Shown here in pieces: positions 44,928 through 53,839 of a stretch of DNA of 64,000 nt (its first letter is position 1; each line of letters opens with the position of its first letter). Source of the stretch: Mageeibacillus sp. (GTDB lineage Bacteria; Bacillota; Clostridia; Saccharofermentanales; Saccharofermentanaceae); NCBI GenBank assembly GCA_022484595.1, contig JAKVLB010000002.1:199635-263634 (forward strand). Reading direction: 5' to 3'. The position numbers and the translations under genes are program-made. Below the pieces are notes generated by a model, which was not told the DNA's origin, did not search any database, and saw nothing but the letters and a program-made list of their open reading frames with translations.

Positions 44928-45920
44928 ATGATTATCAGCCTTATAGTACCCTGTTACAATGAGGAAGAATCGCTTCCGTTTCTTTATAAAGCTCTTTGTG
45001 AAGTCAGAAGTAGCGAAGAGGGAAAAGGCCGTGAATTCGAGTTTATTTTCGTGAATGACGGGAGCTGTGACAATACCCTCAAAGTAATTAAAGACTTTGC
45101 CGCATCGGATTCTTCTGTCAGATACGTCTCACTGTCAAGGAATTTTGGCAAGGAGTCCGCCATGTACGCAGGTCTTCGCAAGGCACGCGGCGGTTATGTC
45201 GCGATTCTTGACGCTGACATGCAGGATCCCCCGTCATTGATTCCGCAGATGATAAAAGATCTGGACAGCGGGAACTGGGACATTGTTGCCGCTCGGCGTG
45301 TTACCCGCGCCGGAGAGCCCCGGATACGCAGCTTCTTCGCCAGAACGTTCTATAAACTCATCAACAGAATGTGCGACGTCGAGATTGCCGACGGCGCCAG
45401 GGATTTCAGACTGATGAGGCGCGAAGTCGTAGATGCGATACTGCTTCTGTCGGAACGTCAGCGCTTCTCCAAAGGTATATTCTCCTGGGTCGGATTCAGA
45501 ACCAAATGGCTTGAGCACGAGAACACTGAGCGAGTTGCAGGCGAGACCAAGTGGAGCTTCTGGAAGCTGTTCCGATATGCCGTAGACGGCATTGTCTCAT
45601 TTACCATTGCGCCGCTTAGACTGGCAACCTACGCCGGTTTCGCATCTGCCTTCGCGGCGTTCATATATCTCATTTATTACTTCATCAGGGCTGTAATTCT
45701 CAGAATCTATGACACCGTTCCGGGCTATCCTTCGCTGCTGTGCTTCATGCTTTTTATCGGCGGACTTATCCTTATGGCTCTTGGTCTTCTTGGAGAATAC
45801 ATAGGCAGAACCTATATCGAGACAAAAGGAAGACCTATTTATATCAGCGCGGAGGAGTCACCTTCCAAACCGGATGAAGACCTTTGCAGCAGGGATAATC
45901 TTACTTCGCAAGATACCTGA
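44928..45920 (+). CDS. GT2 glycosyltransferase, lipid-carrier (CsbB/GtrB-like)
   Basis: A 330-residue membrane glycosyltransferase. The GT-A domain (1-230) has the start LIVPCYNEEESLPFL, the sugar-nucleotide binding VNDGSCDNT, a DAD metal site (95-97) in LDADMQDPP and a WSFWKLFRYA amphipathic segment; two membrane helices follow (about 235-257 and 268-290). This layout matches CsbB/GtrB enzymes that load a sugar onto undecaprenyl phosphate. CGGAGGT precedes the start. The gene ends by overlapping the convergent GT-C-like gene by 20 bases. Confidence 0.93.
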   Translation: MIISLIVPCYNEEESLPFLYKALCEVRSSEEGKGREFEFIFVNDGSCDNTLKVIKDFAASDSSVRYVSLSRNFGKESAMYAGLRKARGGYVAILDADMQDPPSLIPQMIKDLDSGNWDIVAARRVTRAGEPRIRSFFARTFYKLINRMCDVEIADGARDFRLMRREVVDAILLLSERQRFSKGIFSWVGFRTKWLEHENTERVAGETKWSFWKLFRYAVDGIVSFTIAPLRLATYAGFASAFAAFIYLIYYFIRAVILRIYDTVPGYPSLLCFMLFIGGLILMALGLLGEYIGRTYIETKGRPIYISAEESPSKPDEDLCSRDNLTSQDT

Positions 45921-47508
45921 AGAAGAACGTCTCTTTATAGTTCTCAACAAAGAACTGATCCTGGATGACCTCAGCATACTGCGCTTTATTGATGTTGCCG
46001 AATGACCCTATGTCTTCACGGTTGCTCTGCCCGCCGGTCGCCTGCGACCCGATAATAAGGTACAGATCGACAAACGCAGGGAACATCATAAGTATCATGG
46101 CGAGCGTCACCGCCGCTGCGGCAAACCAGTTTCTGCGTGTTCTTGTCCTGTCGTCCCGCACGACCTCTTCGGCAAGCATCTTCATGAGACACACGCTTAT
46201 AACGAACAGTCCCGGCATGGAACATCTCATCGAAAAGTCGTTCATCTCGGTCACTCTGTAAATAGGTATGATCAGCAGCACCAGGACAGAAGCGAGGAAC
46301 ACCGGATTATTCTTTTCGCGACTGTACAGCATAAGAACAAACGGAAGAACTTCAATTGCTATGAAGACTATATATGCCGGGATAAACATAAGTCTGTTGT
46401 CATAGAAAGTCCATGTGAAGCCCCTGTAGCCGAGTGATCCGGAGTTGGCGAGATAGAAGCTTCCGAAGAGGAACAGGATTGTAACGGCGCTAAAGATGTT
46501 GACAGAACTCAATATGTTGCGCACCGACCTTTTAAAATCCGCGCCGCTTCTGTCACCTTTAAACAGCATAACGGCAACTATCGGGATGAGACCTATTACG
46601 GCCCATGGCGAGTATGCAAAAAGAATACCGCCGGTAAGCCCCATGGACCTTGTATTCTCTGACATCAGCAGAAGCGTCATAATAAGGAAACACGGCACCG
46701 CCTGGTTGAATACATTTGCCAGTTCAGTAAAATTTGCTACGTATGACAGATACGGAACCCATCCCTGAAGCCACACCCACGAATCAAACGGCGCGATGCA
46801 GTTGATCATGTTCGGGATTGCGTCAAGACCCGCGAAGAAAATATAGACAAACGGCACTATTCTGGTCTGCCTTCCTGCAAGCTTCATGAGTCCTGTCATC
46901 GTAAGAAAGATTCCCGCCGAATTCCAGATAAGCAGGAAGAAATCAGCCGCCGCAAATCCCGCTGTTTTCCCAACGAGAGCCGCCGGAAGCCAGTAAATGA
47001 AATAGTATGAGAATGCTCTCTCTCCGGAAATCATTCCAAATATCTTAACCACTTCCGGGTTGGTCTGCGTATTGTAATTGTAGATTACCGGCCAGTCGTA
47101 ATTCACCAGGTCACGCAGGATTGCGCGTCTGTACGAGTGATCCTGCAGGGTATATATATATTCTCCAATGCCCGTAACATAAGACAGCACAATAGCAGTA
47201 ACGGCAAGACCCGCTATACATGACACCTGAAGCCTTATGCAGTCGGAATCATCAGCGAGCTGCTGCCCCCTGCTGTTCCTTCGGCAGTCCATGACGCTTA
47301 AGAATACAATGCCGGCGAAAATGACCGCGAGCGGAACTCCCGCTCCGAGCTTAAGATATCCGAGACAGAAAATAATAACAGGAAGAACAAGAAAGACAAG
47401 TGAGGACAGATAGAAGCCCCTGTATGACAGCTTCACCTCATGCCTCAAAAAATTTACTATTCCTGTCCTTCCCGTAGGCTTTAACGCCAGTTGATTCTCT
47501 TCCCGCAT
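45901..47508 (-). CDS. Polytopic membrane protein, GT-C-like
   Basis: A 535-residue membrane protein with about 10 to 12 hydrophobic helices. A large first extracytoplasmic loop (about 100-150) carries the DHSYRRAILRDLVNYDWPVIYNY and YYFIYWLPAAL segments, which fit GT-C glycosyltransferases or their inactive relatives. The C-terminal part ends in a short soluble segment. I do not recognise a family. Placement next to the GT2 and YfhO genes suggests a polymer or lipid-sugar role. Its last 20 bases overlap the end of the GT2 gene on the other strand. Confidence 0.6.
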   Translation of the reverse strand: MREENQLALKPTGRTGIVNFLRHEVKLSYRGFYLSSLVFLVLPVIIFCLGYLKLGAGVPLAVIFAGIVFLSVMDCRRNSRGQQLADDSDCIRLQVSCIAGLAVTAIVLSYVTGIGEYIYTLQDHSYRRAILRDLVNYDWPVIYNYNTQTNPEVVKIFGMISGERAFSYYFIYWLPAALVGKTAGFAAADFFLLIWNSAGIFLTMTGLMKLAGRQTRIVPFVYIFFAGLDAIPNMINCIAPFDSWVWLQGWVPYLSYVANFTELANVFNQAVPCFLIMTLLLMSENTRSMGLTGGILFAYSPWAVIGLIPIVAVMLFKGDRSGADFKRSVRNILSSVNIFSAVTILFLFGSFYLANSGSLGYRGFTWTFYDNRLMFIPAYIVFIAIEVLPFVLMLYSREKNNPVFLASVLVLLIIPIYRVTEMNDFSMRCSMPGLFVISVCLMKMLAEEVVRDDRTRTRRNWFAAAAVTLAMILMMFPAFVDLYLIIGSQATGGQSNREDIGSFGNINKAQYAEVIQDQFFVENYKETFFFRYLAK

Positions 47509-47526
47509 ATACTTGTCAGTCCCCTT

Positions 47527-48459
47527 TTATATATCCAGATACGACGGTGTCGAAAGATATCTGTCGCCCGTATCAGGAAGCAACGCAACGATGTTCTTTC
47601 CTTCAAATTCAGGTCTTCTGCCGACGATTGAAGCCGCCTTCAGCGCAGCACCGGAAGATATTCCCACGAGTATCCCTTCGGTTCTGGCAAACATTCTGCC
47701 ATACTCATAAGAGTCTTCGTTATCAATCGCAATAACTTCGTCATAAGAACCGGTATCAAGCGTCTCAGGAACAAAACCCGCGCCGATTCCCTGAATCAGA
47801 TGCGCTCCCGCTTGCCCCCGGGACAGCACCGGAGAATCAGCCGGTTCTACCGCAATGATTCTGACTTCCGGATTCATTGACTTGAGGTACTGTGACACTC
47901 CGGTTATTGTTCCGCCGGTTCCCACGCCCGCTACGAATGCGTCGACCTTTCCTTCAAGATCCGCCCAGATCTCAGGTCCTGTTGTAGCCTTGTGAGCCGC
48001 GGGGTTTGCAGGGTTTACAAACTGTCCGGGAATAAAGCTGCCTTCAATCTCCGATGCAAGCTGCGCTGCTTTGTCAATGGCACCTTTCATTCCAAGCCTG
48101 CCATCCGTAAGTACAAGCTCGGCGCCGTACGCCTTCATAAGTGTCCTTCTCTCAGCGCTCATGGTCTCAGGCATGGTTATTATTATCCTGTAGCCCTTGG
48201 CCGTTGCAATCGAAGCAAGGCCGATACCGGTATTCCCGGATGTAGGCTCTATTATCACCGAGCCCTTCTTAAGCTTCCCCGATGCCTCGGCATCCTCAAT
48301 CATAGCCTTCGCGACTCTGTCTTTGACCGAACCGGCCGGATTGAAATACTCAAGCTTCGCGAAAACATCAGCCTTCAGACTGTTCTCCCGCGCGAAATTC
48401 TCTGCCTTCAGAAGTGGGGTGTTGCCCACCAGTTCCGTAAGTGAACTGTAAAGTGCCAT
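47527..48459 (-). CDS. cysK: Cysteine synthase (O-acetylserine sulfhydrylase)
   Basis: A 310-residue PLP enzyme making cysteine from O-acetylserine and sulfide. The PLP lysine is in NPAGSVKDRVA, the substrate-binding loop is PTSGNTGIGLA, and the PLP phosphate loop GVGTGGTITG is intact. I chose ATG 48459 (MALYSSL), preceded by AAGGAGAG, over 48507. The terminator at 48479-48504 ends only about 20 bases before this start, so expression must pass through it or begin inside the preceding gene. No serine acetyltransferase gene is in the window. Confidence 0.96.
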   Translation of the reverse strand: MALYSSLTELVGNTPLLKAENFARENSLKADVFAKLEYFNPAGSVKDRVAKAMIEDAEASGKLKKGSVIIEPTSGNTGIGLASIATAKGYRIIITMPETMSAERRTLMKAYGAELVLTDGRLGMKGAIDKAAQLASEIEGSFIPGQFVNPANPAAHKATTGPEIWADLEGKVDAFVAGVGTGGTITGVSQYLKSMNPEVRIIAVEPADSPVLSRGQAGAHLIQGIGAGFVPETLDTGSYDEVIAIDNEDSYEYGRMFARTEGILVGISSGAALKAASIVGRRPEFEGKNIVALLPDTGDRYLSTPSYLDI

Positions 48460-48471
48460 AGCTGCTCTCCT

Positions 48472-48504
48472 TAATAAAACCGGTACGGACTGATCCGTAC
48501 CGGT
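48472..48504 (-). terminator. Terminator/attenuator between cyclophilin gene and cysK
   Basis: A perfect 11-bp stem (48479-48489 with 48494-48504) and 4-base loop, followed on the minus strand by TTTTATT. It follows the cyclophilin gene and lies directly before the RBS of cysK, leaving no room for a promoter after it. Confidence 0.85.
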
Positions 48505-48525
48505 CATATGTCATGTATTATCGTC

Positions 48526-49011
48526 TCAGATTTCAACAGTCATAAATTCTATCTGCTGTTTCTCAACCGGCATATCGTTATAGTCGGTCTTTACTCCCGC
48601 AATCTTATCCACAACCTCAATACCCTCGATAATTCTGCCGAAAGCCGCGTACTGACCGTCCAAGTGCGGCGCTGTCTCGTGCATGATAAAGAACTGGGAT
48701 CCAGCCGAATCAGGGTTCATGGAGCGCGCCATAGACAGAACCCCCCGCTCGTGCTTAAGATCGTTCCTGACGCCGTTTGAGCTGAACTCGCCCTTGATGG
48801 AATATCCCGGGCCGCCCATTCCAGTGCCTTCCGGGTCTCCGCCCTGAATCATAAAGCCCGGAATTACCCGGTGGAAAGTCAATCCGTTATAGAAGCCCTT
48901 TCCCGCAAGATCTATAAAATTCTGAACTGTGACAGGAGCTGTATCGGGGTAAAGCTCAGCCTTCATAACGTCTCCGCTCTTCATCTGAATTGTAATAATT
49001 GGATTTGCCAT
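48526..49011 (-). CDS. Cyclophilin-type peptidyl-prolyl isomerase
   Basis: A 161-residue cytoplasmic cyclophilin (no signal peptide). It keeps the conserved FHRVIPGFMIQGGDP, with the catalytic Arg, GSQFFI, and HLDGQYAAFGRII motifs. It speeds proline isomerisation during folding. The RBS is GAGGAAGG. It follows pncB in a long minus-strand group and is followed by a hairpin terminator. Confidence 0.96.
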   Translation of the reverse strand: MANPIITIQMKSGDVMKAELYPDTAPVTVQNFIDLAGKGFYNGLTFHRVIPGFMIQGGDPEGTGMGGPGYSIKGEFSSNGVRNDLKHERGVLSMARSMNPDSAGSQFFIMHETAPHLDGQYAAFGRIIEGIEVVDKIAGVKTDYNDMPVEKQQIEFMTVEI

Positions 49012-49039
49012 TGCAATGCCTTCCTCTTCTGTTTTATGT

Positions 49040-50503
49040 TTATCTGTGTTTGTAAGATCTCAGAATATCATCCTTGATTTTCCAGAGCTTCGGCGAAAGA
49101 TCCACATAATACTTGTGAGGATTCTCGAATCTCTTTACCGAATCCCAGAGCGAATCTATCTCCTTGGTGCAATAAGCCCTGATATCTTCAATCGGAGGCT
49201 TCTCGTATACAAGTTTCCCTCCGTCGAAAATCTTCACCAGAAGCTCTCTCGTTCTGTAATTCTCAACCATCTTGGACTTCCACGTCTGCAAAGGATCGAA
49301 AATTTCATATGCGCTGCCGTCCGGAACTTTCTCATCAGCGGTCATGATCACATCCGCCATGGCCTTACCGGTTGCCTCGTCATAGAACCTAACAATCTTT
49401 TTGCTGCATGGATTCGTAACCTTCTCTGCGTTCTCGGATATCTTCATCTTAGGAATAACATTACCGTTCTCGTCCTCTGTAGCCGATATCTTGTACACAC
49501 CTCCGAACACAGGTTCTGCCTTGGATGTTATCAGCCTCTCGCCGACGCCGAAAGAATCAATGCAGGCGCCCTGATTGATTAAGTCCCTGATAAGATACTC
49601 ATCCAGAGCATTTGAGACGGTAATCTTGCAATCCGTAAGTCCCGCCGCATCAAGCATCTGTCTCGCCTGCTGCGTCATGTATGTCAGATCTCCGGAATCG
49701 ATTCTAATGCCTTTGAGTCTTTCCCCCATCGGCTCAAGAATCTCCTTTGCGCACCTTATTGCGTTCGGAATTCCGCTTCTCAAAACATCGTATGTATCCA
49801 CAAGAAGAAGTGTCGCTTTCGGATATGTCTTTGCATATGCCGCAAAGGAATCAAACTCATTGTCGAAAAGCATTACCCACGAGTGTGCCATCGTTCCTGA
49901 AAGCGGAATGTTGAACTGCTGTCCGCAGATTGTACATGAAGTACCTGCAGCTCCGGCGATATAGGCAGCCCGCGCTCCGAGAACCGACGCATCAAAGCCC
50001 TGTGCGCGGCGGGCACCGAACTCCATTATCGGACGTCCTTCGGCAGCTCTGACAATTCTCGCAGTTTTTGTAGCTATAAGCGTCTGATGGTTTATTGTGC
50101 AAAGCAGCGCCGTCTCAAGAAGCTGTGCCTGAATAACCGGCCCTCTTACCTTGATGAGCGGCTCGCCGGGGAACACGACCGTACCCTCCGGAATCGCCCA
50201 GACGTCGCAGGTAAAACTGAAATCTCTCAAATACTTTATGAACTTATCACTGAAGTGGTAGTTCTTCATAAGGAATTCAAGATCAGCCTCACTGAAACTC
50301 AGGTTCGACAGATAATCTATCACCTGCTCTATTCCCGCCATTACTGCATATCCGCCGTTCTCAGGGATGTTTCTGAAAAAAGCATCAAAATAAACAACCG
50401 TATTTCCGCAGTCATTGTCAAGATAACCGTTTGCCATTGTAAGCTCATAAAAATCCGTGAGCATACTCATGTTTGTCCGATCGCTCCACATTCCGTAATC
50501 CAT
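49040..50503 (-). CDS. pncB: Nicotinate phosphoribosyltransferase
   Basis: A 487-residue enzyme that makes nicotinate mononucleotide from nicotinate and PRPP for NAD salvage. Family signatures are visible: MLTDFYELTMANGYL at the N-terminus, the KTARIVRAAEGRPIMEFGARRAQG stretch, the active-site histidine in GTMAHSWVMLF, LLVDTYDVLRSGI and GIRIDSGDL. Start supported by AGGAGGAAATTTACA. The neighbouring genes share no pathway with it that I can see. Confidence 0.96.
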   Translation of the reverse strand: MDYGMWSDRTNMSMLTDFYELTMANGYLDNDCGNTVVYFDAFFRNIPENGGYAVMAGIEQVIDYLSNLSFSEADLEFLMKNYHFSDKFIKYLRDFSFTCDVWAIPEGTVVFPGEPLIKVRGPVIQAQLLETALLCTINHQTLIATKTARIVRAAEGRPIMEFGARRAQGFDASVLGARAAYIAGAAGTSCTICGQQFNIPLSGTMAHSWVMLFDNEFDSFAAYAKTYPKATLLLVDTYDVLRSGIPNAIRCAKEILEPMGERLKGIRIDSGDLTYMTQQARQMLDAAGLTDCKITVSNALDEYLIRDLINQGACIDSFGVGERLITSKAEPVFGGVYKISATEDENGNVIPKMKISENAEKVTNPCSKKIVRFYDEATGKAMADVIMTADEKVPDGSAYEIFDPLQTWKSKMVENYRTRELLVKIFDGGKLVYEKPPIEDIRAYCTKEIDSLWDSVKRFENPHKYYVDLSPKLWKIKDDILRSYKHR

Positions 50504-50535
50504 TGTAAATTTCCTCCTGCCTGACAGGTTTACTC

Positions 50536-51459
50536 TTAAGACTTTGCTATTTCCTTAATTGTCGTCGTCAGTCCGGCAATCCCCTGAAGATCTGATGGAA
50601 TAACAATCTTTGTAGATGGTGACTCACCAAGCTTGCCGAGGGCTTCAAGGCCTTTGAGCGCAATGAGGCTGTCGTTCGCTCCGACATCCTTAATCATCTG
50701 AAGTCCCTTCGCAGTCGCTTCCTGTACCGCAAGAATTGCCTCCGCCTGACCTTCCGCCTCGCGGATAACAGCTTCCTTGTGAGCTTCAGCACGAAGAATT
50801 GCCGACTCCTTCTCACCTTCGGCGACACGGATAGCAGCTTCCTTCTGACCTTCAGCAATAAGAATTGCTTCACGCTTCTCTCGCTCCGCCTTCATCTGCT
50901 TCTCCATGGCGTTCTGGATTTCCTTCGGAGGAATAATATTCTTAAGCTCCACGCGGTTTACCTTGATGCCCCAGCGGTCTGTCGCTTCATCAAGAATCTC
51001 TCTCATCTTTGTGTTGATAATGTCTCTTGAAGTAAGAGTCTGGTCAAGTTCAAGATCACCGATAATATTACGAAGTGTAGTTGCTGAAAGGTTCTCTATG
51101 GCTATAATCGGACGCTCGATTCCGTATGTGTAGAGCTTAGGATCCATAACCTGATAGAACACTACCGTATCTATCTGCATCGTGACGTTATCCTTTGTGA
51201 TAACCGCCTGCGGAACAAAATCCGCCACCTTCTCCTTGAGTGATATCTTCTTTGCAACCTTGTCTATGAACGGAACCTTGAAGTGAAGACCCGTCTCCCA
51301 TGTTGTCTTGTATGTGCCGAGTCTTTCAATCACGAATGTAGTTGCCTGAGGCACAATCTTTACGCTTGACAGTATAATTACAAAGACAATTACACATATG
51401 GCGATGACGGCCACCAGCGGTCCCTGTGAATCTGTTGTTTTTAAAATTACCGGTAACAT
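50536..51459 (-). CDS. SPFH/band-7 family protein (QmcA-like)
   Basis: A 307-residue membrane protein: one N-terminal membrane helix (about 15-35), the SPFH domain (about 38-195, with VPQATTFVIERLGTYKTTWETGLHFKVPF) and a long Glu/Ala/Lys coiled coil with repeated EAKEA-like segments, ending in a hydrophobic tail. Such proteins form membrane scaffolds that organise proteins and proteases. I chose ATG 51459, preceded by GGAGG, over 51531. Directly upstream is an NfeD gene, the classic partner of band-7 proteins. Confidence 0.95.
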   Translation of the reverse strand: MLPVILKTTDSQGPLVAVIAICVIVFVIILSSVKIVPQATTFVIERLGTYKTTWETGLHFKVPFIDKVAKKISLKEKVADFVPQAVITKDNVTMQIDTVVFYQVMDPKLYTYGIERPIIAIENLSATTLRNIIGDLELDQTLTSRDIINTKMREILDEATDRWGIKVNRVELKNIIPPKEIQNAMEKQMKAEREKREAILIAEGQKEAAIRVAEGEKESAILRAEAHKEAVIREAEGQAEAILAVQEATAKGLQMIKDVGANDSLIALKGLEALGKLGESPSTKIVIPSDLQGIAGLTTTIKEIAKS

Positions 51460-51511
51460 CTGTTTTTTCCTCCGTTGTTTGTGTTTTTTGAGTTTTACCT
51501 GATCTGTAATA

Positions 51512-51955
51512 TTATTGCTTTGCTTCCACAATAAATTTCACGCCTTCAATTCCCATGACCGTAACGCTCGTGCCCTCGGGAATACTGCTTTCGGCCTTTG
51601 CGCTCCACACCTGACCTGCAACCTTGACCTGACCTACGCCAAGGACGGGATTTATGTCTTTGATGACGATACCTTCCTTGCCGATATAACTGTCAATATT
51701 TGTATGAAGTATCTCAGAACCTCTTCTCTTATCGAACTGAGGCTTGATCCAGATAAGGCATACAGCGAAAGTAACAGCTGTGACCGCTGCCATAGTCACA
51801 ATCTGTGCCACCAGCGGACAGCCGCAAAGATCAAGCACCATAGCGGTTAGACTTCCGGCAGCGAACCATACGCTTGTAAGTCCCATCGTCATGCTTTCAA
51901 TAATCAGTGCGGCAATTGCCACAATAAGCCAGATAATCCATAAATCAACCGACAT
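51512..51955 (-). CDS. NfeD-family membrane protein
   Basis: A 147-residue protein with three or so membrane helices in the first 80 residues and a C-terminal OB-fold (GKEGIVIKDINPVLGVGQVKVAGQVWSAKAESSIPEGT). NfeD proteins pair with SPFH proteins in membrane microdomains, here the next gene. I chose ATG 51955 (MSVDLWI) because GGAGG lies seven bases upstream; the longer frame to 52003 is unsupported. The gene is the short form without the ClpP-like protease domain. Confidence 0.93.
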   Translation of the reverse strand: MSVDLWIIWLIVAIAALIIESMTMGLTSVWFAAGSLTAMVLDLCGCPLVAQIVTMAAVTAVTFAVCLIWIKPQFDKRRGSEILHTNIDSYIGKEGIVIKDINPVLGVGQVKVAGQVWSAKAESSIPEGTSVTVMGIEGVKFIVEAKQ

Positions 51956-52018
51956 AACATATCCTCCATATTCATTTTCGCAGACATTCTGCGTGGGTTT
52001 CATTATATCACCTGCGAA

Positions 52019-52792
52019 TCAAATATTATAATTTCGCGCACTCGGCTCATCGAAGAATACTTCCTCCAGAGTAAGCCCTTTTGCCGGCAGTGTTCTTCCC
52101 GCCTTCTGTCTGTCGCACGACCTTATTATATCCGCAACGCTCAGCATATCTGCCCTCCCGATTCCCAGGTCCAGCAAAGTGCCCGCGATGATACGAACCA
52201 TATTATAAAGAAAAGCCTCGCCGGTAACTTCAATCTCTATGATGTTATCCTGAGACGCGTCTCTTCTGGCAACCACACCGGTAAGCCGCCTTACTGTCGT
52301 CTTCTGAGAAGATCCTACAGCGCAGAAAGCGGCAAAATCGTGTTCGCCTGCAAATGCTTTCGCCTCTTCATTCATGAGACTGACATCCGGCTCATGTGGA
52401 CAGAAATACATATATCTTGCGTGAAGCGGTGAAGGCGTTCTGCCAGTGTATATCCTGTAAACATATCTCTTCCCGAGAACGCAGGTTCTCGCAGAAAAGT
52501 CATCCCTGACATACATTGCGCGCCTTACCGACAGGTCGCCGGGAAGTCTGCTGTTCAGCGCCAGCGGCACATTCTCTTCGGGAATAAAAAACGGGACGTC
52601 CGCATGGCTCAGATGGCATCGTGCGTGCACGCCGGCATCCGTTCTGGAACATCCCGTCAGTGTTATCTGTTTCTCATAGAGCCCGCTGCATGCCTTTGCA
52701 AGCACATCCTGCACGGTCCTTCCGTTCTTCTGACTCTGGTATCCGGCGAAATCCGTACCGTCGTACTCACAGACAAGAAGAATCCTCGGCAT
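52019..52792 (-). CDS. truA: tRNA pseudouridine synthase A
   Basis: A 257-residue enzyme that makes pseudouridine at positions 38 to 40 of the tRNA anticodon arm. The start LVCEYDGTDFAGYQSQ and the catalytic Asp in GCSRTDAGVHA are typical. The gene follows the ROK kinase with a 10-base gap and ecfT beyond it. In many Firmicutes truA also lies after the ecfA-ecfA-ecfT genes downstream of rplQ, so the order is conserved except for the inserted ROK gene. Confidence 0.97.
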   Translation of the reverse strand: MPRILLVCEYDGTDFAGYQSQKNGRTVQDVLAKACSGLYEKQITLTGCSRTDAGVHARCHLSHADVPFFIPEENVPLALNSRLPGDLSVRRAMYVRDDFSARTCVLGKRYVYRIYTGRTPSPLHARYMYFCPHEPDVSLMNEEAKAFAGEHDFAAFCAVGSSQKTTVRRLTGVVARRDASQDNIIEIEVTGEAFLYNMVRIIAGTLLDLGIGRADMLSVADIIRSCDRQKAGRTLPAKGLTLEEVFFDEPSARNYNI

Positions 52793-52802
52793 GGCAATAC
52801 TC

Positions 52803-53780
52803 TTACCTGCCTGTCTTTCCGTCGTCTACGCAGCTCTTTCCCATCATGGCAGCTCCTACGATTCCGGCATCATTTCCCATCTCGGCAAGTCTTATCGTTG
52901 TCTTTGCAACTCCGGGTCCGAAATAAGGACGTGACATTGTATTCTCTGTAAGCGGCTTAAGCAGCGCGTCGCCCTCGTTGCATACACCTCCGCCTATGAC
53001 GAGTATCTCAGGCATAAACGTATTGATTGCATTGGCAAGTCCGTCAGAGAGATAGTCGATATATGTGTCAACTACCTGCTTTGCCGCCTTATCGCCCTTG
53101 TTCATGGCATCGAAAGCGATTCTGGCGTTGTATTCGCCGTAGCTGTCACGTATTGAATTCATTATTGAATCCGGATGGGCTTCACAGGCTTCTTTGGTCA
53201 TTCTTGCCATGGCTGAGGCTGACGCATACTGCTCGAAACAGCCGCGTCTTCCGCATCCGCACTTAATGCCGCCGGATACCAGGACCGTATGTCCGAATTC
53301 GGAGCCAGCCTGATTAAAACCTGAATATATTCGGCCGTTCACAATTACGCCTGCGCCTACTCCTGTGCCGAGAGTTATTGTGACGGAATCCTTCGAGCCC
53401 TTTGCAGCGCCTGCAACTGCTTCAGCCATTGCCGCACAGTTTGCATCATTGTCAATATATACGGGGAGATCTATTACATCCCTTATAAGCTTCCTCATCG
53501 GAGCATTGACGAAAGGAAGATTACTTGAGTAGACCAGAAGTCCGGCGTCATTGTCAGGCGTTCCCGGAGAACCTATGCCTATGGCCTCAATGTCCTCCCT
53601 TGTAAATCCGGCATCCCTGATGCAGTCTTCAGCAAGCGTCCCCATATCATGGATAATCTCTTCCATTGAGCGCTGAGCATTTGTTTTGATTGACAGCTTG
53701 TTTAAAAGCTTTCCTTCTTGGTCAACCACGCCGGCCTTGATGTTAGTGCCGCCGAGATCAATTCCTACATAATAAGACAT
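52803..53780 (-). CDS. ROK-family glucokinase
   Basis: A 325-residue kinase with the phosphate motif GIDLGGTNIKAGV, the substrate-binding FGHTVL and the ROK zinc signature CGCGRRGCFEQYASASA with its three cysteines and the catalytic Asp in PVYIDNDANCAA. It probably phosphorylates glucose with ATP. It sits between ecfT and truA, where it is not part of the usual order. The RBS is weak (CAGGT just before ATG). Confidence 0.93.
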   Translation of the reverse strand: MSYYVGIDLGGTNIKAGVVDQEGKLLNKLSIKTNAQRSMEEIIHDMGTLAEDCIRDAGFTREDIEAIGIGSPGTPDNDAGLLVYSSNLPFVNAPMRKLIRDVIDLPVYIDNDANCAAMAEAVAGAAKGSKDSVTITLGTGVGAGVIVNGRIYSGFNQAGSEFGHTVLVSGGIKCGCGRRGCFEQYASASAMARMTKEACEAHPDSIMNSIRDSYGEYNARIAFDAMNKGDKAAKQVVDTYIDYLSDGLANAINTFMPEILVIGGGVCNEGDALLKPLTENTMSRPYFGPGVAKTTIRLAEMGNDAGIVGAAMMGKSCVDDGKTGR

Positions 53781-53839
53781 ACCTGTATAAACCAGCCTTT
53801 CGCTTTTATCTTCTTCTGAATTCTATCACAGCATGTGTC

